Source of the DNA: JAPPHA01 sp965220985
GTDB lineage: Bacteria; Pseudomonadota; Alphaproteobacteria; Rhodobacterales; Rhodobacteraceae
DNA: 64,000 bases
Direction: 5' to 3'
NCBI GenBank assembly: GCA_965220985.1
Contig: OZ244854.1
Coordinates: 2,356,001-2,420,000 of the forward strand
The notes under the pieces are model-generated. The model worked only from the letters and a program-made list of their open reading frames with translations. It had not been told where the DNA came from and did not search any database. Positions 28,072-37,304 of this stretch are shown here, piece after piece; within the stretch, counting starts at the first letter, position 1, and every line of letters begins with the position of its first letter. Position numbers and translations under genes: made by a program.

Positions 28072-28890
28072 TTGACATCGGAACTTGACGGGGTGGGGCA
28101 GCAGACTGCCCCACCCGCACATCTGCGCGTTCACGGAATCCAGAAACGCTTCGGGGGCGTGCATGCTCTGCGCGGCGTTGACTTCGAGGTCGCTCGCGGT
28201 GAGGTGATGGCGCTCGTTGGCGACAACGGCGCTGGAAAATCCACGCTGATGAAGATTCTGGCTGGCGCTCATGCTGCCGACGACGGCCAGTTCTTTCTTG
28301 ATGGTCTCGAAGTCGACATTGCAACTCCGCACGATGCGGCGGCGTTGGGAATCCAGATCGTCTATCAGGATCTCGCTCTATGCGAGAATCTCGATGTTGC
28401 CGCCAATCTCTCGCTCGGGGCCGAACCGCTCAAGGCGGGATGGGGGTTTCTGCCGCGAATACTGAGGCCGCTGGATGATCTCGAAATGGAGGTCAAGGCC
28501 AAGGGAGCCATCGAGAAACTCGAGGTGCGGACCCTTCAATCGGTGCGCGCGAAGGTCGGAGGCCTGTCCGGCGGACAGCGTCAGGCCATCGCGATCGCCC
28601 GCGCCGTCGGAGCGGAAAGCACCGTCGTGATGCTTGACGAGCCCACCGCTGCCCTCGGCGTGGCCCAGACGCGACAGGTTCTCGAAGTCGTCAAGCGATT
28701 GCGCAACACCAACCACGCCGTTGTCTACATTTCTCACAACATGCGTGACATTTTCGAAATCGCCGACCGGATCTGCGTGCTTCGTCATGGCGGCAACGTG
28801 ATGACGTGCCAACGGTCCGACACGACACCTGACGAAATCGTCGTCGCCATGACCCGCGGACTCTCGGGCGAGGCAAATGGTGCAGCCTGA
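28072..28890 (+). CDS. Sugar ABC transporter ATP-binding protein (single NBD)
   Basis: ATPase of the CUT2 importer. It has one nucleotide-binding domain of ~250 residues with Walker A 'GDNGAGKST', signature 'LSGGQRQ' and Walker B 'VVMLDEPTAAL'. XylG/RbsA proteins have two fused domains, so this is the FrcA-like short form that would act as a homodimer. The first possible start is TTG at 28072; GTG at 28093 is also possible. The last 14 bp overlap the permease gene. Confidence 0.92.
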   Translation: MTSELDGVGQQTAPPAHLRVHGIQKRFGGVHALRGVDFEVARGEVMALVGDNGAGKSTLMKILAGAHAADDGQFFLDGLEVDIATPHDAAALGIQIVYQDLALCENLDVAANLSLGAEPLKAGWGFLPRILRPLDDLEMEVKAKGAIEKLEVRTLQSVRAKVGGLSGGQRQAIAIARAVGAESTVVMLDEPTAALGVAQTRQVLEVVKRLRNTNHAVVYISHNMRDIFEIADRICVLRHGGNVMTCQRSDTTPDEIVVAMTRGLSGEANGAA

Positions 28891-30100
28891 CGGCAGAAAC
28901 TCGCTTGGTGACCGCCTGAGGTTGCTTCGCGAAACCCGCATCGGGTCATTCGTGCCTGTGCTTTTGGCCCTGACGGCCATCTGGGCATGGTTCGGTCTGG
29001 TGCTACCTTTTTGGGACTTGGCGTCGGGCGAGGCCGAGACCTTCCGGGCGATTTTTTTGAGCCCACGCAACATCTACAACCTTTTCATGCAGTCTGCGCT
29101 GATCGCGACGCTTGCCGCCGGAATCACGATCGTACTTCTGCTCGGCGAGATCGACCTGTCCGCCGCCGCGACCGCCGGAGTCTGTGCAGCGCTGCTGGGC
29201 GTCCTCGTGCTGAGCGGCATTCCAGGGTGGCTCGCCTGCCTGATCGTCATGTTCATCGGTGTCGTGATGGGCGCAGCACAGGGATTGCTGGTGGCCTATG
29301 TCGGCATACCCTCGTTCGTCGTCACTCTGGCCGGACTGCTCGGTTATCAGGGCTTGATGCAGAAGATACTCCCAACCGGAAACCTCAATGTCGGCGACCC
29401 GTTCGTTCGCGGGTTCGCGCGCGTCCTGATTCCAGACTTGTGGGGGCTGGCATTGGGAATCCTTTGCGTGCTGGTTTTTGCCTATGCCTGCCTTCGGAGG
29501 CAGTCCCGGCGTCGCACCCTTGGCCTGGAACTTGACCCGAATTTCGCCGTTTGGGGGCAGGTCCTGGCCTTCGGCACCATCGTGATTGCCGTCATCCTGA
29601 CGCTGAACGCCTATCGCTCGCTTCCGCTCCTGCTCGTTTTGCTGGTCGCAATCACGGCTTTGCTGGGTTGGATCACCACATCGACGCTGTTCGGGCGCGC
29701 ATTGTTCGCTGTTGGCGGAAACGCGGAGAGCGCTCGCAGGGCCGGCTTCGACGTCAACCGCATTCGTGTCGCAGCCTTCGGCATCGTCGGACTGATGGCG
29801 GCAATTGGCGGAATCTTTGGCGCTTCTCGGTTCGGTTCGGTGTCCTACACCGCCTTCGCGGGCGGCTCGCTTCTGTTGGAGGCGATCGGTGCGGCTGTCA
29901 TCGGCGGGACCTCGCTTTTCGGGGGGCGCGGTTCGGTCTGGAACGCGATTCTCGGAGCGCTGGTCATCGGGTCTCTCGGCAACGGCCTTGATCTGACCGG
30001 CGCAAGCGCCGCTGACAAGCTCATGGTCTCGGGCGCGATCTTGATACTTGCGGTTGCTGTTGATGCCATCTCGAGAGCCGATCGCGGCTCGACTCATTGA
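28877..30100 (+). CDS. Sugar ABC transporter permease (XylH-like)
   Basis: Inner-membrane subunit of the CUT2 importer. 407 residues with about ten hydrophobic helices. BPD_transp_2 landmarks include 'ITIVLLLGEIDLS', 'GIPSFVVTLAGLLGYQG' and 'GNAESARRAGFDVNRIR'. The length fits XylH (~390) rather than RbsC (~320). It overlaps the ATPase gene by 14 bp and is followed after 9 bp by the dehydrogenase small subunit, so import and oxidation are probably co-expressed. Confidence 0.93.
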   Translation: MVQPDGRNSLGDRLRLLRETRIGSFVPVLLALTAIWAWFGLVLPFWDLASGEAETFRAIFLSPRNIYNLFMQSALIATLAAGITIVLLLGEIDLSAAATAGVCAALLGVLVLSGIPGWLACLIVMFIGVVMGAAQGLLVAYVGIPSFVVTLAGLLGYQGLMQKILPTGNLNVGDPFVRGFARVLIPDLWGLALGILCVLVFAYACLRRQSRRRTLGLELDPNFAVWGQVLAFGTIVIAVILTLNAYRSLPLLLVLLVAITALLGWITTSTLFGRALFAVGGNAESARRAGFDVNRIRVAAFGIVGLMAAIGGIFGASRFGSVSYTAFAGGSLLLEAIGAAVIGGTSLFGGRGSVWNAILGALVIGSLGNGLDLTGASAADKLMVSGAILILAVAVDAISRADRGSTH

Positions 30101-30109
30101 GAGCCGAAG

Positions 30110-30568
30110 ATGATCGAAACGCCCATGACATCTGAACAACGCCAGGTTCTGGATTCGATCCTCGATTGCCTGATTCCATCTCGCCCTGAACGGGACATCC
30201 CCGGCGCGGGCGAAGTGGGCGTGGCCGACGACCTCGTGGGGGTGGCGGCAGTAGATCCGGAGTTCTCGGCCTCGCTTGAGCGGATTCTGTCAAGGGCAAG
30301 AGATCTCGCCACCGAGATGACCCCCGAGACGGTGCGCGAACTCGAGACGGCGCTTCCTGGCGAATTCATGATGCTCCTGACGGAGACTTACAAACGATAC
30401 TACGCGCGAGGGAGTCTGCGACCGCATTTCGGCGTCGGCGCCCACCCTGTCCATCCGGCGGGTTACGCGGTCGAGCGCGAGAGTTCCGAACTTTTGGATC
30501 GTCTGACCGAACCCGTCCGCAAGCGCGGCTCCTTCTACCGAGACCCCACGGCGGTCGAGAATGGCTGA
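30110..30568 (+). CDS. Gluconate 2-dehydrogenase subunit 3-like protein
   Basis: Small partner subunit of a membrane-type GMC dehydrogenase. 152 residues. 'RQVLDSILDCLIPSRPERDIPGAGEVGVADDL' is the family's typical opening and 'LLTETYKRYYARG' its middle motif. It usually carries a Tat signal for export with the flavoprotein; none is visible here, so this pair may be cytoplasmic. It overlaps the flavoprotein gene by 8 bp. ATG at 30125 is an alternative start. Confidence 0.82.
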   Translation: MIETPMTSEQRQVLDSILDCLIPSRPERDIPGAGEVGVADDLVGVAAVDPEFSASLERILSRARDLATEMTPETVRELETALPGEFMMLLTETYKRYYARGSLRPHFGVGAHPVHPAGYAVERESSELLDRLTEPVRKRGSFYRDPTAVENG

Positions 30569-32192
30569 GGTGGAGAAGCTCGAGCCGGTCGACGTACTGA
30601 TCGTTGGAGCAGGCGCATCCGGTGCGGCAATCGCGTGGTCGCTGCTCGAAACGCGCATGAAGATACTGTGTCTCGAACAGGGCGATCACTTGCACGACGA
30701 GGGCTTCCCGTCGCGACGCGAAGACTACGAACTGGCCCGCTATGCCGAGTTTTCGTGTGATCCGAACGTGAGGGGACTGGAACAGGACTATCCGGTCAAT
30801 GCGGAAGACAGTTGCATCACGCCGGTCAACTGGAACGGCGTCGGTGGCTCGACGATCAATTTCCTTGGACATTGGCCGCGAATGAAGCCCTCGGACTTTC
30901 GGACGAAGTCCCTCGACGGGGTGGGCGAGGACTGGCCGATCGACTACCACACCTTGGCTCCGTTCTACGACATGAATGACGCCAATACGGGTGTCTCGGG
31001 CCTGGGAGGAAACCCGGCCTACCCCGACTACACCCCGCCGTTGCCTCCGATTCCGATCGGCAAGCTGGGGCAAACATTGGCGCAAGGGTTCAACAGGCTC
31101 GGCTGGCACTGGTGGCCGTCGGATGTCGCGATTCTCAGCCGCGACCATGACGGGCGACAGGCATGCGTCAATGCCGGCACCTGCGATCTCGGTTGCGCCG
31201 CCGGGGCCAAGGGCGGGACGAACTTCACCTATTGGCCGGTGCTCGAAAACGCCGGCGTGGAACTGCGAACGCGTGCACGGGTTCGCGAGATTGTTCACGA
31301 CCCGCAGACCGGTCTCGCGACAGGTGCGCTGTATCACGCATCTGACGGACAACTGCATTTCCAGAAAGCCGAGATGGTGATCATGGCCTGCAACGGGGTG
31401 GGGACGCCGCGCCTCCTGCTTCATTCGACGTCGAGAGATTTTCCTGATGGTCTCGCCAACCGTTCGGGACAGGTGGGACGGAATCTGATGTTTCACCCGC
31501 TGACGGGTGTGTCCGGCGTGTTCGACGAGCCGATGAGGGGGCATGAGGGCCCAATGGCCTGTTCGATCCTGAGCCAGGAATTCTACGAGTCTGATCCATC
31601 GCGTGGATTTGTCAGAGGTTACGGCCTGCATTCGGGCCGCTCGACCACACCCATGACCTATGCGCTGGGTGGATTCGGAATCGACAACCCGATTCCCTGG
31701 GGTGAAGAGCACCGTGACATCATGGACAATGTCTATCCGTATCTCGCCGGTTTGACAGTGGTGACCGAGGATCTGCCCGAAGAGCACAATCGAGTGACTC
31801 TGGACCCGACATTGCGCGACAGCGACGGGATACCGGCACCACGAATCAGCTACCGCCTGAGTGCCAACACCCGTGCCATGCTGAGACACGGCGCTGACCG
31901 TGCGCGGGAGGCGCTCTATGCGGCTGGCGCCGTGAGGATTCTCTCGGGTGATCCCGAGCATGTCTGGTGGCGGGCAGGCTGGCACCAGATGGGCACGTGT
32001 CGCATGGGAAACGACCCCAAGACATCAGTCGTCAACGGCTGGGGGCGCTGTCACGACGTGAAGAATCTGTTCATCGTGGACGGTTCGATCTTTGTGACCT
32101 CGGGGGCGGTCAATCCGACTTCGACCATTCAGGCTCTGGCCCTTCTCGTCGGTGACCGTATCAAGACAAGCATCGCAACGCTTTTCGACTGA
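30561..32192 (+). CDS. GMC-family FAD-dependent sugar (acid) dehydrogenase
   Basis: Flavoprotein predicted to oxidise a sugar or sugar-acid hydroxyl. 543 residues. The N-terminal FAD-binding motif is 'DVLIVGAGASGAAIAWSLL', with 'GVGGSTINFLGHW' next to the flavin. The C-terminal GMC domain has 'WHQMGTCRMG' and 'IVDGSIFVTSGAVNPTSTI'. It most resembles gluconate/2-keto-gluconate dehydrogenase flavoproteins. The preceding gene supplies the small subunit; no cytochrome c subunit is seen. Substrate unknown. Confidence 0.9.
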   Translation: MAEVEKLEPVDVLIVGAGASGAAIAWSLLETRMKILCLEQGDHLHDEGFPSRREDYELARYAEFSCDPNVRGLEQDYPVNAEDSCITPVNWNGVGGSTINFLGHWPRMKPSDFRTKSLDGVGEDWPIDYHTLAPFYDMNDANTGVSGLGGNPAYPDYTPPLPPIPIGKLGQTLAQGFNRLGWHWWPSDVAILSRDHDGRQACVNAGTCDLGCAAGAKGGTNFTYWPVLENAGVELRTRARVREIVHDPQTGLATGALYHASDGQLHFQKAEMVIMACNGVGTPRLLLHSTSRDFPDGLANRSGQVGRNLMFHPLTGVSGVFDEPMRGHEGPMACSILSQEFYESDPSRGFVRGYGLHSGRSTTPMTYALGGFGIDNPIPWGEEHRDIMDNVYPYLAGLTVVTEDLPEEHNRVTLDPTLRDSDGIPAPRISYRLSANTRAMLRHGADRAREALYAAGAVRILSGDPEHVWWRAGWHQMGTCRMGNDPKTSVVNGWGRCHDVKNLFIVDGSIFVTSGAVNPTSTIQALALLVGDRIKTSIATLFD

Positions 32193-32220
32193 GGCAAATG
32201 GCAGTGGGTTGGGAGAAATC

Positions 32221-33390
32221 ATGAAGATCACCGGTGTCAGAAGCCGTGTATTGCAGTACGACCTGCCTGAAGAGCTCGGGTTCTCGCAGCAATTCTACAC
32301 GCGCCGGAGCGCTCATCTGGTCGAAGTCACGACCGACGAGGGAGTCACCGGATGGGGCGAGTGCTTCGGGCCGGGAAACGTGGCCATTGCCAACAAGGCA
32401 ATCGTCGAAAAGGTCATTCAACCGATCGTTCTTGGCCACGATCCCTTGGATCGGGATGTCATCTGGCACAAGGTCTACAACCACCTTCGCGATCACGGTC
32501 AGAAGGGCATGCCGCTTCAGGCGCTTTCCGGGGTCGACATCGCCTTGTGGGATATCGCGGGAAAAGTCGCCGGATTGCCCGTGCACAAACTGATCGGGGG
32601 AGCGCACCGAACCCGAGTCCCTGCTTACGGCTACGGCATGATGTTCAAGCGCGAGAGCCTCGAAGATCACATCGATCGTTTTCGCGACGAGGCCGCCATG
32701 ATCGTGGACATGGGGTTTCGCGGGGCCAAGATGAAGGTCGGTATGGGACCGGCGGCTGATGTCAGGCTTTGCGAAGCGGTCGCGGCCGGGGTCGAAGGCA
32801 AGGGCCGTTTCATGGTCGATGCAAATCACTGTTACACCACCTCGGATGCCTTCCATGTGGGGCGTGCACTGGAAGAACTCGGCGCATACTGGTTCGAGGA
32901 GCCGGTCGCTCCGGAGGACCGCGATGGCTATCGGGAGTTGCGAGCCGGTCTCAAGGTCAACATCGCGGGCGGAGAGGCCGAATACACCCGCTGGGGATGG
33001 CGGCAGATCCTCGAGAATCGCGGCCTCGACATCGCCCAGCCCGAAATCTGTTCGCTAGGTGGCATCAGCGAGTATCTGCGTGTTCTCGCGCTTGCCCATG
33101 CGCACTTCACCCCGGTCGTCAATCATGTCTGGGGCTCGGCCATTGCCGTTGCCGTCAACCTGCAGCTTCTGGCCGCCATGCCGCCACTTCCTGGCGGCAT
33201 TGATCCATGGGAGCCGATGCTGGAATTCGACACGACCCACAACCTGTTTCGCGACAACCTGTTGAAAGAGCCGCTGAACATTCAGAATCAGGTCAGTTCG
33301 GACAATGGATACGTGTCGGTTCCGGATGGCCCGGGTATCGGAGTCGAGCCTGATGTTGACATGATCGATCATTATGAAATCTTGAGCTGA
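32221..33390 (+). CDS. Mandelate racemase/muconate lactonizing enzyme family protein
   Basis: Enolase-superfamily enzyme, probably a sugar-acid dehydratase or cycloisomerase. The ATG at 32221 follows 'gggagaaatc'; the frame is open further upstream but overlaps the GMC gene. 389 residues. It shows a Lys-x-Lys base ('GAKMKVGMG'), metal ligands in 'MVDANHC', 'WFEEPV' and 'IAGGEAE', and a late His ('VVNHVWGSA'). The residue usually paired with this His looks like Glu in 'QPEICSLGGI', which may alter chemistry; I am unsure of the alignment. The C-terminal 'VPDGPGIGVE' resembles galactarolactone cycloisomerases. It is the last gene of the sugar operon. Confidence 0.87.
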   Translation: MKITGVRSRVLQYDLPEELGFSQQFYTRRSAHLVEVTTDEGVTGWGECFGPGNVAIANKAIVEKVIQPIVLGHDPLDRDVIWHKVYNHLRDHGQKGMPLQALSGVDIALWDIAGKVAGLPVHKLIGGAHRTRVPAYGYGMMFKRESLEDHIDRFRDEAAMIVDMGFRGAKMKVGMGPAADVRLCEAVAAGVEGKGRFMVDANHCYTTSDAFHVGRALEELGAYWFEEPVAPEDRDGYRELRAGLKVNIAGGEAEYTRWGWRQILENRGLDIAQPEICSLGGISEYLRVLALAHAHFTPVVNHVWGSAIAVAVNLQLLAAMPPLPGGIDPWEPMLEFDTTHNLFRDNLLKEPLNIQNQVSSDNGYVSVPDGPGIGVEPDVDMIDHYEILS

Positions 33391-33509
33391 CCGAAGGACA
33401 ACCACGCACGCTGCTTGTCCGGCCTTCACGCAGGCCTTGATGCGGCTCATTCGAGGCTTGCCTAAAGGGACGACGACAACAGTGCGCTTCATCTTCTGGA
33501 AGGCACGCC

Positions 33510-34199
33510 GTGTGCAATCTGTATTCGATCACGACCGTACCCGAAGCCATGAGAGAGCTGTTCAAGGTTTCGCGAGATTACGATCGGCTTGGCAACGCGG
33601 AGCCGGCACCGTCCGTCTTTCCCGGCGGAACGGCTCCAATCGTCAGGCACGCGAGCGGCGGTGAACGCGAACTGGTTCCAAGTCGGTTCGGTTTTGTCCT
33701 TCCGCAGAGATCGAAGAAGACGGGCGAACCGATTCAGCCGAAGTTCGTCACCAATGCCCGGCAGGAAAAGGTGCGAACGTCTCCGTTCTGGCGCGGCAGT
33801 TTCGTTGAAAGACGGTGTCTCGTGCCGGCCTCCGCGTTTTGCGAGATGAAGGGTCGCCGCCCAGCAACGCATGTCTGGTTCGGGGTTGCCGATGACACCG
33901 GCCACCAGCCATTCGCGTTCGCGGGTCTATGGAGGGAGTTCTCCGGATCGATCCGTGGCGAATACTTGTCCTTCGTGACTCACACAATCGTCACGACGAC
34001 GCCCAATGAACTGGTCGCGACCGTGCATCCTGCGCGGATGCCCGTCATTCTGGATGACGAGTCCCACGAAGCGTGGCTGTCAGGCGCGCTTGATCAAGCG
34101 ACCGGACTGCTTCGCCCGTATGACGCAGACAGGATGCGCATACTGGCATCGGGCGTCGGGATGAAATCCCACGATCCCGGGCAACCATCACCTGCATGA
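33510..34199 (+). CDS. SRAP/HMCES-family abasic-site protection protein (YedK-like)
   Basis: Forms a covalent thiazolidine crosslink with abasic sites in single-stranded DNA, shielding them. 229 residues, starting at GTG so that Cys2 follows the initiator. 'CNLYS' at the N-terminus gives the catalytic Cys; 'TNARQEK' gives the Asn/Arg DNA contacts, 'ASAFCEMK' the Glu and 'VHPARMP' the active-site His. All key residues are present. It is monocistronic in appearance, between the sugar operon and the ribosomal alpha operon. Confidence 0.93.
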   Translation: MCNLYSITTVPEAMRELFKVSRDYDRLGNAEPAPSVFPGGTAPIVRHASGGERELVPSRFGFVLPQRSKKTGEPIQPKFVTNARQEKVRTSPFWRGSFVERRCLVPASAFCEMKGRRPATHVWFGVADDTGHQPFAFAGLWREFSGSIRGEYLSFVTHTIVTTTPNELVATVHPARMPVILDDESHEAWLSGALDQATGLLRPYDADRMRILASGVGMKSHDPGQPSPA

Positions 34200-34738
34200 C
34201 TCATTCATTCGCTTTTTCGCACCTGCCACAGCGTCGGTTCGAGCGAGATCGCGAAACGCGGCACTTCGGGCCGTCATGGGGTTGGGGGCTGCCACTTCAT
34301 CACTGACCATCGCCGCATGGCAACGACAAGGTTGCATGAGTCGCGCGGATGGAGAAGGCTTGGCACAGGAATGCCGACGATTCTTGCCCGCACCGCGAGC
34401 GGCGGACGGACGTCGCGATCGGTGCTCGTCTGGAGCGCCACTGGCACTGCAAATCGAACCAGTTGAAGCACGCGAAAGGGCCAAAACTGAATTCCAACGC
34501 TATTTTGCCGATTCTGCAGTCTCCTCCCCTTGACTGTTTCGACATTGAAGGCTAACCGAAACGCGATCGCCGGAATCGGCGAGCGCCGCACTCGCTCGCG
34601 TTCGATTTCCGGCTATTTCTGTTGACACGACCGACAGCGAGTCTATTCGACCGCTTCGGCACTCGCGTGAAACGGACATTTGAAATGAACCGGCGCAAGG
34701 CTCGTATCCGGGACTGGCGGTACAGCAGGGGGAAATGA
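34200..34738. other. Intergenic region upstream of rpsM
   Basis: 539 bp with no supported gene. In many relatives rpsM follows secY and adk; here it does not, so this region should carry its own promoter. A TTGACT hexamer at 34530-34535 with 'TAACCG' 17 bp downstream, and a TTGACA at 34622-34627 without a good -10, are weak candidates. Confidence 0.4.
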
Positions 34739-35107
34739 ATGGCTCGCATTGCAGGAGTGAATATTCCGACAGCGAAACGCGTACCGATCGCATTGACCTA
34801 CATTCACGGCATTGGATTCGGAACGGCGTGCAAGGTTTGCGAAGAGACCGGTATCGACCCGTCGCGCCGCGTCAATGAACTCTCCGACACCGAAGTCATG
34901 AGAATGCGGGAGCACATCGACAAGAACCTCGTTGTCGAGGGCGACCTTCGACGCGAGGTGGCGATGAACGTCAAGCGGCTCATGGATCTTGGCTGCTACC
35001 GGGGATTGCGACACAGACGCGGTTTGCCGGTCCGGGGACAACGAACGCACACCAATGCCCGGACCCGCAAGGGACCGGCCAAGCCGATTGCCGGCAAGAA
35101 GAAATAG
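34739..35107 (+). CDS. rpsM: 30S ribosomal protein S13
   Basis: Head-domain protein of the small subunit contacting the P-site tRNA and the 50S bridge. 122 residues, standard length, starting 'ARIAGVNIPTAKRVPIALT'. It contains the helix-two-turn-helix 'LRHRRGLPVRGQRTHTNART' and ends in the basic tail 'GPAKPIAGKKK'. A 'cagggggaa' purine run precedes the ATG. First gene of the alpha operon. Confidence 0.98.
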   Translation: MARIAGVNIPTAKRVPIALTYIHGIGFGTACKVCEETGIDPSRRVNELSDTEVMRMREHIDKNLVVEGDLRREVAMNVKRLMDLGCYRGLRHRRGLPVRGQRTHTNARTRKGPAKPIAGKKK

Positions 35108-35119
35108 GAACCAACCTCG

Positions 35120-35509
35120 ATGGCAAGAGACAGAACTCGAGTGAGGCGGCGGGAGCGCAAGAACATCTCCACCGGCGTCGCGCACGTGAATTCGAGCTTC
35201 AACAACACCAAGATCCTGATTGCAGATGCACAGGGCAACGCGATTGCCTGGTCATCGGCCGGAGCCATGGGCTTCAAGGGATCGCGCAAGTCGACGCCTT
35301 TTGCCGCCCAGATGGCGGCGGAAGATGTCGGGAAGAAAGCGCAGGAACACGGTGTCAGGACTCTGGAAGTCCAGGTCCAGGGACCGGGTTCAGGACGCGA
35401 ATCGGCGCTTCGCGCCTTGGCCGCCATCGGCTTCACGATCACGGCAATTCGGGATGTCACCCCGATTGCTCACAATGGTTGCAGACCGCCAAAGCGTCGG
35501 CGAGTGTAA
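35120..35509 (+). CDS. rpsK: 30S ribosomal protein S11
   Basis: Platform protein of the 30S subunit near the E site. 129 residues with 'GVAHVNSSFNNTKILI', 'GSRKSTPFAAQMAAEDV', 'GPGSGRESALRALAAIGF' and the conserved end 'THNGCRPPKRRRV'-like (here 'AHNGCRPPKRRRV'). It lies 12 bp after rpsM. Confidence 0.98.
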   Translation: MARDRTRVRRRERKNISTGVAHVNSSFNNTKILIADAQGNAIAWSSAGAMGFKGSRKSTPFAAQMAAEDVGKKAQEHGVRTLEVQVQGPGSGRESALRALAAIGFTITAIRDVTPIAHNGCRPPKRRRV

Positions 35510-35605
35510 ACTCTCCGGCCGGCTTGTCCGGCATCCTCACGACACAATCGACCTCGGGCGTTCCCCGGTTCATGGATCAACCGCGGAACAGGAATGGAGG
35601 CAGTC

Positions 35606-36622
35606 ATGATCCAGAACAATTGGCAACAACTCATCCGGCCCATGCAACTGGAAATCAAGCCAGGGGCCGACCCAACGCGTCAGGCGACGATCGTGGCCGA
35701 ACCGCTCGAACGCAGCTTCGGCCTCACGCTTGGCAACGCGCTCCGGCGGATTCTCCTGTCGTCACTTCGCGGCGCAGCGATCACCTCAGTGCAGATCGAC
35801 AGCGTTCTTCACGAGTTCTCGTCGGTCCCCGGTGTCCGTGAAGACGTCACCGACATCGTGCTCAATCTCAAGGGCGTGGCGGTCGCGATGATCGTGGACG
35901 GTCCGAAGCGAGTGTCGATCTCGGCCACGGGGCCGGGACTGGTGACGGCAGGTGACATCAAGGAATCCGCCGGCATCAAGATTCTGAACAGGGATCACGT
36001 CATCTGCCACCTCGACGAGGGTGCGTCGGTCTACTTCGAAATGACGGTCAGCACCGGAAAAGGGTATGTTCCTGCGGATCAGAACGTCTCCGAAGACGCG
36101 CCGATCGGTCTGATTCCGATCGATGCGCTGTTCTCGCCGGTCAAGCGGGTGTCCTACGATGTCCAGAAGACCCGCGAAGGCCGCGTTCTGGATTACGACA
36201 AGCTGACGATGAACATCGAGACCGACGGTTCGGTCACGCCGGAAGACGCGATCGCGCTCGCCGCGCGCATCCTGCAGGATCAGTTGTCGATATTCGTGAA
36301 CTTCGATGAGCCGGAAGCCATCGTGCACGAAGAAGAGTCGGACGTTCTGGAGTTCAACCCGCTTCTGCTCAAGAAGGTCGACGAGCTGGAATTGTCGGTC
36401 CGTTCGGCGAACTGCCTGAAGAACGACAACATCGTCTACATCGGCGATCTGATTCAAAAGACCGAAGCGGAAATGCTCAGAACGCCCAACTTCGGTCGCA
36501 AGTCCCTGAACGAGATCAAGGAAGTCCTGAACGCCATGGGCATGCACCTTGGACAGGAAATTCCGGACTGGCCGCCCGAGACGATCGAAGAGCTCGCAAA
36601 AAAGTTCGAAGACCAGTTCTGA
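35606..36622 (+). CDS. rpoA: DNA-directed RNA polymerase alpha subunit
   Basis: Scaffold subunit of RNA polymerase. 338 residues from the ATG at 35606 (MIQNNWQQLIRP), which has an 'atggagg' ribosome binding site just upstream; the in-frame ATG at 35594 would start inside that site. The N-terminal dimerisation domain includes 'LGNALRRILLSSL'. The C-terminal domain has 'LELSVRSANCLKNDNI' and 'IGDLIQKTEAEMLRTPNFG', which bind UP elements and activators. Third gene of the alpha operon. Confidence 0.98.
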   Translation: MIQNNWQQLIRPMQLEIKPGADPTRQATIVAEPLERSFGLTLGNALRRILLSSLRGAAITSVQIDSVLHEFSSVPGVREDVTDIVLNLKGVAVAMIVDGPKRVSISATGPGLVTAGDIKESAGIKILNRDHVICHLDEGASVYFEMTVSTGKGYVPADQNVSEDAPIGLIPIDALFSPVKRVSYDVQKTREGRVLDYDKLTMNIETDGSVTPEDAIALAARILQDQLSIFVNFDEPEAIVHEEESDVLEFNPLLLKKVDELELSVRSANCLKNDNIVYIGDLIQKTEAEMLRTPNFGRKSLNEIKEVLNAMGMHLGQEIPDWPPETIEELAKKFEDQF

Positions 36623-36667
36623 TGCAATCAACAGCCGGCAGCGACCGGTAGCAGGAAAGGAAGGCTC

Positions 36668-37087
36668 ATGAGACATGGACGTCGCCATCGTCGCCTGAAC
36701 CGGACGGAATCTCACAGAAAGGCCATGTTCGCGAACATGGCCGGCTCGTTGATCGAGCACGAGCAGATTTCGACGACCTTGCCGAAGGCGAAGGAATTGC
36801 GCCCAATCGTCGAGAAGCTCATTACCTTGGCAAAGCGCGGTGACCTGCACGCGCGGCGTCTCGCCGCGTCGAGGCTCAATGACCCGTATCACGTTTCCAA
36901 GCTGTTTGACGAAATCGGACCCCGTTACCAAGACCGGGCAGGGGGTTACGTGAGAGTTGTCAAAGGCGGATTCCGCTACGGGGACATGGCGCCTCTGGCC
37001 GTCATCGAGCTCGTCGACCGTGACCCCGCTGCCAAAGGGGCCCATGACAAGGAAATGCAGGCCGAACTCGACGAAGCGTTGGAGTGA
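36668..37087 (+). CDS. rplQ: 50S ribosomal protein L17
   Basis: 139 residues, standard for L17. It starts 'MRHGRRHRRLNRTESHRKA' and has 'MFANMAGSLIEHEQISTTL' and 'AKELRPIVEKLITLAKRGD'. An 'aggaaaggaagg' ribosome binding site lies just upstream. Last gene of the alpha operon. No trypsin-like protease gene follows, unlike in some alphaproteobacteria; rarA comes next after 217 bp. Confidence 0.98.
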   Translation: MRHGRRHRRLNRTESHRKAMFANMAGSLIEHEQISTTLPKAKELRPIVEKLITLAKRGDLHARRLAASRLNDPYHVSKLFDEIGPRYQDRAGGYVRVVKGGFRYGDMAPLAVIELVDRDPAAKGAHDKEMQAELDEALE

Positions 37088-37304
37088 CGCACCCCGCGTC
37101 GAGGGCCAAATCGGTCCGATGGCGACTTGCGACTCGAGTCCAAGGGCACACTCACCGGTCGGAATGACATGCGAGCTTCGCCTCGCAATGCCATTCGTCG
37201 AAGCACGGCCGTCGGGGCAAGACGGTTTCCAAGCATCATTTGTCGAGGCCGGTCGCGTTCGTGGGCAGTGCAAGCGTGGTCAGGCGAGCAGGCACTGACT
37301 GCCC

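Noticed and set aside
35594..35606. Earlier ATG for rpoA
   Set aside because: It lies within the ribosome binding site of the ATG at 35606, and RpoA proteins of this group begin at MIQxNW.
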